Positions 28,132 to 37,764 of a stretch of 64,000 nt of DNA are shown here, one piece after another. The DNA comes from Candidatus Centipeda massiliensis (GTDB taxonomy: Bacteria > Bacillota > Negativicutes > Selenomonadales > Selenomonadaceae), in NCBI RefSeq assembly GCF_900290285.1, contig NZ_LT985754.1:1087081-1151080 (forward strand), written 5' to 3'. A program made the translations under genes and the position numbers. Under the pieces are notes generated by a model. The model was not told the origin of the DNA. It worked only from the letters and a program-made list of their open reading frames with translations, and made no database searches. How positions within the stretch are numbered: the stretch's first letter is position 1; each line of letters starts with the position of its first letter.

Positions 28132-28863
28132 ATGTTTGGAAAAGGTTTGCTCACAGGCATGAGCGTCACATGGAAGCACCTCTGGGGCAAGAAGGAGACC
28201 TTCTGCTATCCCGAAGAGAAACTTCCGATGACGGACAATTTCCGTGGGGGGAACCTCGCAATGGACTGGCGCGTCTGCATCGGCTGCTCGATGTGTGCGA
28301 ATGCGTGCCCGAACAAGGCGCTTGATCTCACGATTGTGCAGGACGCGAAGAAGAAGCGCCACATGAAATCCTACATACATAAATCAGGACGCTGCCTCTA
28401 CTGTAATCTCTGCGTGGAGGTCTGCCCCGTCAAGACGCTCGTCTGGGATAAGGACTACGCGATCTCGACGTGGAGCAAGGAGACGATGACCCACGACGCG
28501 ATGACGGATCAAGATCGCGTGGATCTCGAGGAATTCCTCGCACAGGTCGAGGTCGAGGCGGCGGAGGAAAAGGCAAAGAAGGAAGCCGCTGCAAAGGCAA
28601 AGGCGGAGGCTGCCGCAAAGGCGAAAGCCGAGGCAGAGAAGGCTGCAGCTGAGAATCCGGAGGCGGCGAAGCCGGCAGCGGAAAAACCAGCTGCGCCCGC
28701 CGCTGCGGCGGACAAAATGGCGGCAGCGAAGGCTGCTGCAGCCAAGGCAGCAGCGGCAAAAGCTGCCGCAGCAAAATCTCAGGCAGCAGAGAAATCGGCT
28801 GAGGTCAAGGCGGAGCCGCCCGCCGAAACGAAGGACACGGAGCAGAAAGGAGGGACGGCATGA
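28132..28863 (+). CDS. nuoI: NuoI, 2x[4Fe-4S] subunit with a long Ala/Lys-rich tail
   Basis: The 243-residue protein has the two ferredoxin motifs of NuoI, CIGCSMCANAC (residues 49-59) and CLYCNLCVEVC (88-98), which carry electrons to NuoB. From about residue 141 to the end it continues as an about 100-residue tail made mostly of Ala, Lys and Glu, first in charged EEKAKKEAAAKAKAEA-type repeats, then Pro/Ala-rich, then AKAAAAKA repeats. Typical NuoI ends near residue 140-180 with no such tail. ATG 28132 is used, after GGGGTG; a longer in-frame start at 28102 overlaps nuoH. Its end overlaps nuoJ by 4 bases, so the tail is read in frame. Confidence 0.93.
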   Translation: MFGKGLLTGMSVTWKHLWGKKETFCYPEEKLPMTDNFRGGNLAMDWRVCIGCSMCANACPNKALDLTIVQDAKKKRHMKSYIHKSGRCLYCNLCVEVCPVKTLVWDKDYAISTWSKETMTHDAMTDQDRVDLEEFLAQVEVEAAEEKAKKEAAAKAKAEAAAKAKAEAEKAAAENPEAAKPAAEKPAAPAAAADKMAAAKAAAAKAAAAKAAAAKSQAAEKSAEVKAEPPAETKDTEQKGGTA

Positions 28864-29354
28864 GCATTGTCTTTTATTTTCTCGCAGCGGTGACGATCAT
28901 CGGTGCGCTCGGTGTCGTGCTGTCCCCGAATGTCGTGCACAGTGCACTCTTCCTCGTCCTCTCCTTTATCGGGGTAGCGGCGCTCTACTTCTATATCGGG
29001 GCGGAGTTCCTCGGCGCGGTGCAGCTGATGGTCTACAGCGGCGCAGTCGCCGTCCTGATCGTCATGGCGATCATGCTGACGCGGCGCGACTCAATGGCGC
29101 AGTCGAATCCCTCGCAGAAGCTCTTTCGCCGCGTGGTGACGGGGCTGCTCGCGGGTGGACTCTTCTTCCTCATCGGGCTTGGCATTGTCCTCTCGCCTCT
29201 GCCGGATGGCGAGATTGGCACGTCCACGGGAGCGCATGAGATCGCACAGCTGATGCTCGGCACGTACGTCCTGCCGTTTGAGATCGTGGCGGTGCTCCTG
29301 CTCGTCGCGATGGTCGGGGCGCTTGTCCTTGCGAGGGGAGGGGATACGGCATGA
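28860..29354 (+). CDS. nuoJ: NuoJ, membrane subunit
   Basis: The 164-residue, five-helix protein has the NuoJ pattern NVVHSALFLVLSFIGVAALYF and EFLGAVQLMVYSGAVAVLIV, including the pi-bulge helix that links quinone chemistry to proton transfer. It overlaps nuoI and nuoK by 4 bases each. Confidence 0.94.
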   Translation: MSIVFYFLAAVTIIGALGVVLSPNVVHSALFLVLSFIGVAALYFYIGAEFLGAVQLMVYSGAVAVLIVMAIMLTRRDSMAQSNPSQKLFRRVVTGLLAGGLFFLIGLGIVLSPLPDGEIGTSTGAHEIAQLMLGTYVLPFEIVAVLLLVAMVGALVLARGGDTA

Positions 29355-29656
29355 TCGGACTTCCGGAACTGCTCTTTGTCGCTGCCGTGCTCTTCTGTAT
29401 CGGACTTTACGGTCTGCTCACACGGCGCGGCATCATTCCAATCCTCATGTGCGTGGAGCTGATGCTCAATGCGGTGAACATCAACCTCATCGCATTCGAC
29501 CGCTTCTATGCGCACAACATGGAGGGACAGCTCATGGCACTGTTCTCGATTGCGGTCGCCGCGTCCGAGATCGCCGTCGGGCTTGCCCTCGCATTCCGTC
29601 TGTATCAGATCCGCTTCACGACGAATGTCGATGAACTGGATACGCTCAGAGATTAG
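29351..29656 (+). CDS. nuoK: NuoK, membrane subunit
   Basis: The 101-residue, three-helix protein shows MCVELMLNAVNINLIAF, including the membrane glutamate used in proton translocation, and a second glutamate in AASEIAVGLAL. It overlaps nuoJ by 4 bases and is followed after 14 bases by nuoL. Confidence 0.95.
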   Translation: MIGLPELLFVAAVLFCIGLYGLLTRRGIIPILMCVELMLNAVNINLIAFDRFYAHNMEGQLMALFSIAVAASEIAVGLALAFRLYQIRFTTNVDELDTLRD

Positions 29657-29670
29657 GGGAGGGGAGCGAT

Positions 29671-31575
29671 ATGTTTACATTTGCACTTACGCATGCCTAT
29701 CTGATCCCGCTCTTCCCCGCGCTGGCATTTCTCATCATCGGACCGTTCACGCGGCAGGAAAAGAATCTCTCCGCAGCGATTGCGATTACGATGATGTCGC
29801 TCGCATTCGCGTTCTCCGTCTTTGTCGCGCTTGCCACCGTGAACTATCAGATCACGATGAACGATCCGTACGTGATGAAGGCGCTCTGGGCGCAGATCGG
29901 CAATGTGAAGCTGACGATGGGCGTGCTCATCGATCCGCTTGCGGCGATGATGCTCGTCATTGTGACGCTGGTTTCGCTGCTCGTCTATATTTACTCCGTC
30001 AGCTATATGGAGCACGATGAGGGGATGGGGCGGTTCTTTGCCTTCATCTCGCTGTTCTCGGCATCGATGCTCGGGCTTGTTGTCTCGGTCAACTTCCTTC
30101 AGCTCTACGTGTTTTGGGAGGGCGTCGGCCTTTGTTCCTACCTGCTGATCGGGTTCTACTATCATAAGGTATCGGCGCGTGAGGCGGCGAAAAAAGCGTT
30201 CATCACAACGCGCATCGGTGACTTCGGTATGCTTGTCGGCATCCTGCTCGTGCAGATGGTGTTCGGGACGATGGACTTCATCGAGCTGCGTATGCTCGTA
30301 CCGCCGTACGCTGTTGTTGCGGGCACGGGCTTCCTGACCGTCATCGGTCTGCTGCTCTTTATGGGGCCAATCGGTAAATCCGGTCAGTTCCCGCTGCATG
30401 TCTGGCTGCTCGACGCAATGGAAGGTCCCACGCCCACATCGGCGCTCATCCACGCGGCGACCATGGTCGCTGCGGGTGTCTACCTCGTCGCGCGCGCATT
30501 CTTTATCTTCAGCGAGTCGCCGTTTGTGATGGACTTTATCGCAGGACTCGGTGCGTTTACCGCGCTCTTTGCGGCGATCATCGCCGTGACACAGCGCAAG
30601 TTCAAGTCGGTGCTCGCGTACTCGACGATCAGTCAGCTCGGCTACATGATGCTCGCAGTCGGCGTCGGCGCGTTCTCCGCATCCATGTTCCACCTCATGA
30701 CGCATGCCTTCTTCAAGGCGATGCTCTTCCTCTGTGCGGGTGCTGTCATGCACGCACTGCACGATGAGACGGACATCACGAAGATGGGCGGACTCTGGCG
30801 GAAGATGCCGCTGACGTTTGCAGCGATGCTTGTCGGCGTGCTCGCCATTTCGGGGATTCCGCCGTTCTCGGGCTTCTTCTCAAAGGATGAGATCCTCGCG
30901 GCGGTCATGCACGCAAGTACGCCGCTCTACGTGATGGCGACATTTACCTCGTTCCTCACGGCGTTCTACATGGCGCGTCTCCTCATCGTGGCATTCCTCG
31001 GTGAGAGCCGCAGCAAATATGAGGCACACGAGGTCGACGCATTCATGCGCTGGCCGATGATTATGCTCATACTGCTTACCATTGTGAGCGGCGCGTGGGG
31101 GTATTTCGGTGGGTTCTCCATCTGGGTAAACGAAGGCGTTCCGCATCATGAGGCGATTGACTGGACGGTTGCAGGGACGAGCACGGTGCTCGCTCTCGTC
31201 GCATTTGCCGCCGCCTATCAGATCTACGGGCGGCACAGCCTGCGGTCGGCGATGCGGGCACGGAGCTTCGGCTTCCTGTACCGCGTTGTTTACCACAAGT
31301 TCTACATCGACGAACTGTATGGATACTTCCGTGAGCGTCTCGTCTACGGCACGGCACTGATCCTGAAATGGGTCGATGAAAAGATCTTCGACAATATCAT
31401 GATTGGTTTGGGAGCCTACGCGCTCGCCACGAGCGACCTCCTCACGGAGTCCGCGAACGGTCAGGCACAGCGCTACGTCGTCGTGTTCTATACGGGCGTC
31501 TTGATTCTCCTGTGCTATGCCCTTTACTGGGCGGTTCAGATCATCGCCTACTGGGGGGGAGGTGCTTTCCGATGA
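29671..31575 (+). CDS. nuoL: NuoL, antiporter-like proton-pumping subunit
   Basis: The 634-residue protein has the NuoL core: VNFLQLYVFWEGVGLCSYLL, PLHVWLLDAMEGPTPTSALI, AYSTISQLGYMM and SGIPPFSGFFSKDEI, with the lateral helix region near the C-terminus. The key glutamate (FWEGVG) and lysines of the proton path are present. GGGGAGGGGAG precedes the ATG. Its stop overlaps the nuoM start. Confidence 0.96.
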   Translation: MFTFALTHAYLIPLFPALAFLIIGPFTRQEKNLSAAIAITMMSLAFAFSVFVALATVNYQITMNDPYVMKALWAQIGNVKLTMGVLIDPLAAMMLVIVTLVSLLVYIYSVSYMEHDEGMGRFFAFISLFSASMLGLVVSVNFLQLYVFWEGVGLCSYLLIGFYYHKVSAREAAKKAFITTRIGDFGMLVGILLVQMVFGTMDFIELRMLVPPYAVVAGTGFLTVIGLLLFMGPIGKSGQFPLHVWLLDAMEGPTPTSALIHAATMVAAGVYLVARAFFIFSESPFVMDFIAGLGAFTALFAAIIAVTQRKFKSVLAYSTISQLGYMMLAVGVGAFSASMFHLMTHAFFKAMLFLCAGAVMHALHDETDITKMGGLWRKMPLTFAAMLVGVLAISGIPPFSGFFSKDEILAAVMHASTPLYVMATFTSFLTAFYMARLLIVAFLGESRSKYEAHEVDAFMRWPMIMLILLTIVSGAWGYFGGFSIWVNEGVPHHEAIDWTVAGTSTVLALVAFAAAYQIYGRHSLRSAMRARSFGFLYRVVYHKFYIDELYGYFRERLVYGTALILKWVDEKIFDNIMIGLGAYALATSDLLTESANGQAQRYVVVFYTGVLILLCYALYWAVQIIAYWGGGAFR

Positions 31576-33104
31576 TGACATTTCCGATTCTCTCGGTCAT
31601 CCTCCTGACTCCGCTCGCGGCGGCGCTTATCATTGCGCTGCTGCCAGGGCGGCTGCACGATACGATCCGCCAGCTTTCGGCGTTTGCGATGATGGTCGCG
31701 ACACTCCTGACACTCTTTGTCTATGCGGACTATGATATGGCGCGCGGCGGAATGCAGTACACGGAGTATATCCCGTGGATCACGGATCTCGGCGTTGCGT
31801 ATTCGCTCGGTGTTGACGGCATCTCGCTGCCCATGCTGCTGCTCTCAAGTGTTGTGGGACTTGCCGCCGTCTACAGTTCGTGGCATGTGGAGAAGCGTGT
31901 GAAGGAGTATTTCGTGCTCCTCCTCATCGTGATTGCAGGCGTTTCGGGGGCATTCCTCGTGCGCGACCTCTTCTTCTTCCTCGTGCTCTGCGAGATGGTC
32001 GTCATTCCGGCATACCTGATGGTGCTGATCTGGGGATCGTCGGAGCGCGTGAGCAAAGAGCATGCGGCGATGAAGATGACGATCTTCCTCCTTGTCGGCT
32101 CGGCATTCATGCTGCTCGGCGTACTCCTCCTGTATGTGAGTGCGTACGAGTCGGGGATGCGTACGTTCGACTTCGAGGCGCTTGCCGCCGCCGCTCTCAT
32201 GGGCAATATCTCGTGGGAGGTGCAGGTGACAGCCTTCTTCCTCCTGCTCGTGGGGTTCGGGTCGCATCTGTCGATGTTCCCATTCCATATATGGTCGCCT
32301 GACGGCTATGCGGGCGCACCGACGGCGATCTCGATGATTAACGCGGGCGTGCTGAAAAAGATCGGGGGCTATGCGCTCATCCGCATTGGCTTCTTCATCC
32401 TGCCGCTCGGGGCAAAGTTCTGGGCTCCCCTGATCGCCGTGCTCGCGATGATCAACGTCATCTACGCATCCTACATCGCGCTCGCGCAGCGCGACATCAA
32501 GTACATGATCGCGTATTCCTCGGTTTCCCACATGGGCTACGTCCTGCTCGGCTTTGCGGCGCTCAACGTCGTAAGCGTGAGCGGTGCGGTCGCCTACATG
32601 GTGGCGCACGGCATCATGCTCGCGCTCTTCTTCTCGCAGGTCGGCTATGTCTACGAGAAGACGGAGCTGCGCAGCGTCGGCGACCTCTGGGGGCTCGCAC
32701 ATCACATGCCGCACATCACGGTGGGCTTTATGCTCGCGGGTCTCTGCTCGCTCGGGCTGCCGGGGCTGATCGGCTTCATCCCCGAGTTTACGATCTTTGT
32801 CGGCATCATCGAAGTCTATCCCGTGATCGCCGTGATCGCAGTCTCTGGCATCATCTTCACGGCGTTCTACGTGCTGCGCATGCTCGCGCGTGTCCTTTTC
32901 GGGCCGCGTGTGGAGCGGTTTGCGAAATTCCCCGATGAGCGTAAGATCGACATGGTGCCGCTCGTCGTGCTCGGCGTGTTCCTCGTCGGCTTCGGCGTGT
33001 TCCCGGGACTCCTCATGGATGTGGTGGACACGGGCGTTGCCCCACTTGCGCCGCTCTTTGAACTGATCCAGGATGCACCGACAATTATAGGAGGTGGGCA
33101 CTGA
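31572..33104 (+). CDS. nuoM: NuoM, antiporter-like proton-pumping subunit
   Basis: The 510-residue protein has DGISLPMLLLSS, FFLVLCEMVVIPAYLMVLIWG, FHIWSPDGYAGAPTAISM and AYSSVSHMGYVLLG, typical of NuoM. The start at 31572 (ATGATG overlapping the nuoL stop) is preferred to an upstream in-frame start inside nuoL. It shares a base with nuoN's start. Confidence 0.96.
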   Translation: MMTFPILSVILLTPLAAALIIALLPGRLHDTIRQLSAFAMMVATLLTLFVYADYDMARGGMQYTEYIPWITDLGVAYSLGVDGISLPMLLLSSVVGLAAVYSSWHVEKRVKEYFVLLLIVIAGVSGAFLVRDLFFFLVLCEMVVIPAYLMVLIWGSSERVSKEHAAMKMTIFLLVGSAFMLLGVLLLYVSAYESGMRTFDFEALAAAALMGNISWEVQVTAFFLLLVGFGSHLSMFPFHIWSPDGYAGAPTAISMINAGVLKKIGGYALIRIGFFILPLGAKFWAPLIAVLAMINVIYASYIALAQRDIKYMIAYSSVSHMGYVLLGFAALNVVSVSGAVAYMVAHGIMLALFFSQVGYVYEKTELRSVGDLWGLAHHMPHITVGFMLAGLCSLGLPGLIGFIPEFTIFVGIIEVYPVIAVIAVSGIIFTAFYVLRMLARVLFGPRVERFAKFPDERKIDMVPLVVLGVFLVGFGVFPGLLMDVVDTGVAPLAPLFELIQDAPTIIGGGH

Positions 33105-34558
33105 TGCTGCAAGCGATGAATTTTGCTGCGATTTCCGTTGAAATCGGCATAGTTGTGCTGATGGCGCTCGTGCTCCTTCTCGATCTCATTCTCAAAAAGG
33201 ACGCACCGCGCTGCATGGTGGCTTGGCTGACCGTTGCGGGACTCCTCGGCGTGCTTGCGCTTGCCGTGGGCATGTATCCGCCCGATGGCGGTGCAGCTGC
33301 ATTCTATGCGGGGCTTTACATTGTCGACGGCTACTCCGTTTTCTTCAAGATTCTCTTCATCATCGGGATTCTCTCGACCGTGATCTTTGCGGCGGACTAC
33401 GTGGAGCAGACAATGCGGCACAAGGGGGAGTTCTATCTGCTCCTCCTCTCCGCGCTGCTCGGCATGTGCGTCCTCTCCTCGGCAAACGATCTTATGACGG
33501 CGTTCGTCGGGCTGGAGCTGATGACGATCTCGTTCTATGCGCTCGTCGCGCTCCGTACGGATGCGCCGCTCTCGGCGGAGGCGGGCATCAAGTATCTCGT
33601 CTTCGGCTCCGGTTCGACGGCGGTTCTGCTCTACGGCATGAGCCTCGTCTACGGCATGACGGGGACGATGGTGTTCCAAGACATCGCGCAGGGACTTGGG
33701 CTTGTGTTCTCGCTCGGGCTGATCGGCGTGGTCTTTATCCTCGCGGGCTTCTTCTTTAAGCTCTCGATCATCCCGTTCCACCTCTGGGCGCCGGATGTAT
33801 ACGAGGGAGCGCCCGCACCCGTGACGGCACTGCTCGCCATGTGCTCGAAGGCGGCGGGCATTGCGATTCTGCTGCGCGTGCTCTTCGTGGCGTTTCCATT
33901 CCTCTCGGCGTATTGGGCACATCTGCTCGCCGTGTTTGCGGGTGTCTCGATGGTCGGCGGCAACCTCATGGCATTCCGCCAGACGAATATCAAGCGCATG
34001 CTTGCATACTCGTCGATTGCACAGGCGGGCTACATGATGACCGCGATGGTCGCGACGAATGCGGCGGGCATCAAGGCGGTTCTCTTCTATGCGATGGTCT
34101 ACGTCTTTGCGAATGTCGGCGCGTTCGTCACGGTGTCCTACCTTGAGATGAAGCGCGGCAGTGCGGACTTTACGAGTGTGCGCGGGCTTGCGAAGGACTC
34201 GTTGCTGCCGGCGGGCATCCTGATGGTCGCACTCCTCACGATGGCGGGCATTCCGCCGACGGCGGGCTTCGTCGGGAAAATCTACATCTTCTCAGCAGCA
34301 ATCGACGCGGGCTATCTCTGGCTCGCGGGCGTCGGCTTCGTCATGTCGATGATGTCCGTCTACTACTATCTGCTCGTCATCAAGGAGATGTTCCATGATG
34401 TTGAGGTGGGGGAGAAGTGGACGGAGGAACATCTGCACCTGCCGCTCCCCGCAAGCGCAATGGGCGTCATCGCCGTCGCCTTTTCGCTGATTATCGGCGT
34501 CTGGGCAGAGCCTCTCTCGATCTTCAGCAATATTGCGGTCTATACGTTTATGAGATAA
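33104..34558 (+). CDS. nuoN: NuoN, antiporter-like proton-pumping subunit
   Basis: The 484-residue protein has FVGLELMTISFYALVALR, FHLWAPDVYEGAPAPVTA, AYSSIAQAGYMMTA and AGIPPTAGFVGKIYIF, as in NuoN. GGAGG precedes its ATG, which overlaps the nuoM stop (TGATG). It ends the operon; a terminator follows after 43 bases. Confidence 0.96.
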   Translation: MLQAMNFAAISVEIGIVVLMALVLLLDLILKKDAPRCMVAWLTVAGLLGVLALAVGMYPPDGGAAAFYAGLYIVDGYSVFFKILFIIGILSTVIFAADYVEQTMRHKGEFYLLLLSALLGMCVLSSANDLMTAFVGLELMTISFYALVALRTDAPLSAEAGIKYLVFGSGSTAVLLYGMSLVYGMTGTMVFQDIAQGLGLVFSLGLIGVVFILAGFFFKLSIIPFHLWAPDVYEGAPAPVTALLAMCSKAAGIAILLRVLFVAFPFLSAYWAHLLAVFAGVSMVGGNLMAFRQTNIKRMLAYSSIAQAGYMMTAMVATNAAGIKAVLFYAMVYVFANVGAFVTVSYLEMKRGSADFTSVRGLAKDSLLPAGILMVALLTMAGIPPTAGFVGKIYIFSAAIDAGYLWLAGVGFVMSMMSVYYYLLVIKEMFHDVEVGEKWTEEHLHLPLPASAMGVIAVAFSLIIGVWAEPLSIFSNIAVYTFMR

Positions 34559-34601
34559 TATCTAAGTTTCAATCGTTTTACAATTTCATCCGAAAACACA
34601 A

Positions 34602-34633
34602 AGAACCCGTCGGCACCATCGCCGACGGGTTCT
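34602..34633. terminator. Terminator between nuoN and the TonB receptor gene
   Basis: AGAACCCGTCGGC pairs perfectly with GCCGACGGGTTCT around ACCATC, with a modest T tract on the plus side and A/T-rich sequence on the other. It can act for both convergent operons. Confidence 0.82.
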
Positions 34634-34653
34634 CTATGTTTTACTGTGTCTGT

Positions 34654-36633
34654 TTAGAAGGTCATGCGTACGCCCCCGCGCCAGATGCGGCCGTCGTAGG
34701 CGAGCGCATCGCTCTCCTTGTCGAAGATGTTGTCGATGCCGAGGTAGGCGCTGAACTGCTCGTTGAACTTCTTGGTAACAACGAAGTTCGTGAGTGCGAG
34801 AGCTGCGTCCTTATAAACGGTGCGCGCAGCCCTGCCTCTGCCGACCTGCTCCGCATAGCGATAGCCGGCGGTCCAGTCCTGCCAGAGCGTCGCGTTCCAG
34901 CCGTGACGCGGGTCATCGTAGCTGAGCTGGAGGCTTGCCTTGTGGCGGGCGCGTCCCATCAGACGCGTGTTAGTCTTATCGTCCTGTGCGTCGAGGTAGG
35001 TATAGAGTCCACGCAGGGCGAATCCGCTGCCGAGATCCTGCTTCGCCTCAAGCTCGACGCCCTGAATCGTGGCGCTGTCGATGTTCTGATAGGTACCGGT
35101 TGAGAGGATAGCAGGCGGTGGGGGACCGGGGATGACGGTATTGACTACGTTGACGTTGATCAAGTCTTCCACCTTGTTGTGGAAGTACGTGAGCTTACCG
35201 AAGGTCTTGCCACGCTCGCCCTCGATTCCAAGGTCGAAGTTCAGCGCCTTTTCGGGTTTCAGATCGGGATTTCCAACAATATGGACATTTATTTTTCGAG
35301 CTGGTGTATGCCTCCAGTCAAAGTAGAGTTCGCTCGCGGTCGGGGCACGGTAGGCACTGCCGACGTTCGCCTTGAAGCGCAGCCCCTTGTTTATTTTGTA
35401 GGTTGTGCCGAGCTTTCCCGTCACCTCGCTGCCGAATACGTCGCTGTGATCCCAGCGCACAGACGGGATGATCGTCCAGCGCGGGCTGGCGAGCCACTCA
35501 TCCTGCACATAGAGCGCGGCAAAATCCATCGAGCTGTCGCCAAGTTGATTGGTCACACCTTCAAGCGTCGTTGTCTTGGAGCCTTTGATGCGCGTGCTCT
35601 CGTAGTCTTCCTTGCGGTATTCGCCGCCGACGGTCAGCAGATGATCCTTTGCGATCTGCATGGAGCGTCTGCCGTCGAAGATCAGGGAGTTGTACGTCAT
35701 ATCGTCAAAGCTGTGGAGGCTGCCATTTGCGCGGTTTCTTGTCCGCTGACTCTTGTCAAAATAGGTATAGTACACCTGCATCTCGTAGTCGCCGCGGCTG
35801 TCACGTCCGGAATACTTGACGCCCGTGGAGAAGCGATCATGGTCATAGCTTGTTTTCTGTGTGGCGGAGTCCTTCATGTCGAGATCTTCCTTCAGATAGT
35901 CGAAGAAGACGTCGAGCCACTTGTCCCTTGCCACGTCCATACGCCCGTCGATGTTGAAGAAATACTTCTTGCCGTATATATTACTGACCGCGTCGGTACC
36001 GCGCTCGCGCACGCCCGTGCGCTTGAAGCTCGTGCTGAACGCCCATTTGCCGACCTTGCCGGAGTCGAGACGGAGACCTTCATTGTTCTGGCGCGTCGTC
36101 CAATCGAGGGTAACAGAGGTCTGTGCTTCGGCGGGGCGCTTCCGTATGACGTTGATGACGCCGCCGAGCGCCTCCGAGCCGTAGAGAGAGCTGACCGCGC
36201 CGCGCACAATCTCGATGCGCTCCACATCGTCCATGTTGACGCGCTGCAGCTCATAGTAGTTCATCGTCTCGCTCGTATTCTCCGTACGGACGCGGCGTCC
36301 ATCGATGAGGATGAGCGTCTGATTTGTATTCATGCCGCGGATGGCGGAGCGATTGCCGACCATCGTGTTTTCCTGCAGATCAATGCCGAGGGCGAGTTTG
36401 AGCGCCTGTGCAAGGTTCTCCGCGCCCATCTTGTCGATGTCCGCGCGCGTGATGACCTCGACGGCGCTTGGTGTCTCCTTGATCTCTTGCTCCGTGCGGG
36501 AAGCCGTGACAACGACTTCATCTGTGACTACAGATGTCCCACCATCGCGAGCGGCTGCGTAGGCGGGCACGGATATTGCGCTGAGTACGGCTGCGGTCAG
36601 AAGAATTTTCCTCTGTGTGTGCTTGTGTGACAT
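34654..36633 (-). CDS. TonB-dependent outer-membrane receptor (CirA/FepA-like)
   Basis: The 659-residue protein has a signal peptide (ILLTAAVLSAISVPAYA), a TonB-box region (DEVVVTASRTEQ), a plug (QTLILIDGRRVRTE, IEIVRGAVSSLYGSEALGG) and a barrel ending GGVRMTF. It should import an iron complex such as a catecholate siderophore or heme; the ligand is not fixed by sequence. The start at 36633 follows AGGAG; an upstream in-frame ATG at 36702 is rejected. It is the last gene of a minus-strand operon with an ABC importer and a Fur-like site upstream. Confidence 0.88.
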   Translation of the reverse strand: MSHKHTQRKILLTAAVLSAISVPAYAAARDGGTSVVTDEVVVTASRTEQEIKETPSAVEVITRADIDKMGAENLAQALKLALGIDLQENTMVGNRSAIRGMNTNQTLILIDGRRVRTENTSETMNYYELQRVNMDDVERIEIVRGAVSSLYGSEALGGVINVIRKRPAEAQTSVTLDWTTRQNNEGLRLDSGKVGKWAFSTSFKRTGVRERGTDAVSNIYGKKYFFNIDGRMDVARDKWLDVFFDYLKEDLDMKDSATQKTSYDHDRFSTGVKYSGRDSRGDYEMQVYYTYFDKSQRTRNRANGSLHSFDDMTYNSLIFDGRRSMQIAKDHLLTVGGEYRKEDYESTRIKGSKTTTLEGVTNQLGDSSMDFAALYVQDEWLASPRWTIIPSVRWDHSDVFGSEVTGKLGTTYKINKGLRFKANVGSAYRAPTASELYFDWRHTPARKINVHIVGNPDLKPEKALNFDLGIEGERGKTFGKLTYFHNKVEDLINVNVVNTVIPGPPPPAILSTGTYQNIDSATIQGVELEAKQDLGSGFALRGLYTYLDAQDDKTNTRLMGRARHKASLQLSYDDPRHGWNATLWQDWTAGYRYAEQVGRGRAARTVYKDAALALTNFVVTKKFNEQFSAYLGIDNIFDKESDALAYDGRIWRGGVRMTF

Positions 36634-36768
36634 TTTTTCAACTCCTATCATATATGTAAACGTGGCGTATGCAAAAGCTCCGCGTGGGGAATTCCTGCAC
36701 ATCGCCGCTGCCGCCTCGTTTTGCTCTCCTAAAAAATGCAGATGTGTTTTCTCTGCCCATCCCTCCCT

Positions 36769-37719
36769 TCACTGTGGCGTTGGATACATGATGTTCGCGA
36801 GTGTCTGAAGGGCATCCGCAGCGCGGACACCGGGATTTACGGCGAAGAGTTCGTACGGGAGTACATAGACACGTCCGTTCTTTACAGCGTCGACCTCTGC
36901 CCATGCCTCGCTCTCCTGCAGGTCGCGGCGCATCTTCGGCTCAAGCGTCTCAGCGGGACCGTGCACGATGATGAAGATCACGGCGGGATTCTCGCGCGCG
37001 ACAAACTCCATGGAAAGCGGAATATAACCGCCGTCCCCCTCTGCTCGGTCGGCAATATTGCCGCCGCCGAGCATGTCGATCAGACCGCCGGTAAAGCATT
37101 TCGATGTGCCCATGTTAAAGCTGTCGGGCGAACCAAAGACGAGGAGATTCTTTGGCGGTGTGCGGCCCTCCGCGCGTCTCTTTACAGCATCGAGCTTCTC
37201 CTGAATCACTGCTGCCTGCGCACGCGCGTCCTCTTCATGTCCTGTGAGTTTTCCATAGAAATCAAGTGTGGAGAGCAGGGAAGGGACGTCGTCGAGCGCC
37301 TGTATGTAGAGCGGTACGCCGGCATTGCCGAGTGTCTCCACGAGTCCCGTATGGAAGGGGACGTTTGTGCCGATGACGAGATCGGGCTGCAGCGCAAGGA
37401 TCTTCTCAATGTCGGGCTGGTGTATGATGCCGACCTCCTCTGCGGCTGCCGTCTTTTCCTTGACCGTTTCCGAGAGCACCTGCGAGGTCGGCTTTCCAAC
37501 GATGTTGTCGGCGCCGCCCGCTGCGACGTAGAGGTCGAGGTTCGACGGGTTGAGGATGACAACGCGCTGCGGATGCGACGGAAGTGTGACCGTGCGCCCC
37601 GTGCTGTCCGTCACCGTGCGTTCCTTTGGCTCCGGCGATGCCTGCTCCTGCGGCCAGAGGAGAAAGACTGCGGCTGCCGCAAGACAGAGAAATGCTGCAA
37701 TGATACCGATTTTTCGCAT
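36769..37719 (-). CDS. ABC-transporter substrate-binding protein (iron-complex/heme type)
   Basis: The 316-residue protein has an N-terminal membrane segment (IGIIAAFLCLAAAAVFLLW), then a PeriBP_2 domain: RTVTDSTGRTVTLPSHPQRV, DIEKILALQPDLVIG and AEVDAVKNGRVYVLP. No lipobox cysteine is seen, so the N-terminal helix may be uncleaved or a plain signal peptide. The start at 37719 follows GGAGG. It lies 45 bases downstream of the ATPase gene and 135 bases upstream of the receptor gene. Confidence 0.88.
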   Translation of the reverse strand: MRKIGIIAAFLCLAAAAVFLLWPQEQASPEPKERTVTDSTGRTVTLPSHPQRVVILNPSNLDLYVAAGGADNIVGKPTSQVLSETVKEKTAAAEEVGIIHQPDIEKILALQPDLVIGTNVPFHTGLVETLGNAGVPLYIQALDDVPSLLSTLDFYGKLTGHEEDARAQAAVIQEKLDAVKRRAEGRTPPKNLLVFGSPDSFNMGTSKCFTGGLIDMLGGGNIADRAEGDGGYIPLSMEFVARENPAVIFIIVHGPAETLEPKMRRDLQESEAWAEVDAVKNGRVYVLPYELFAVNPGVRAADALQTLANIMYPTPQ

Positions 37720-37764
37720 AAACACCTCCAAAAACGATAAAGCCATCCTGTTGGATTTCGGCGC

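Noticed and set aside
27021-28190. Long minus-strand frames opposite nuoH and also opposite nuoL, nuoM and nuoN
   Set aside because: Composition is rich in Arg, His and Glu as expected from the complement of hydrophobic genes; no motifs.
28555-28863. The NuoI tail as a separate gene or a frame shift
   Set aside because: The frame is continuous with the ferredoxin part and ends with the usual 4-base overlap with nuoJ; no internal start with a ribosome site was seen.
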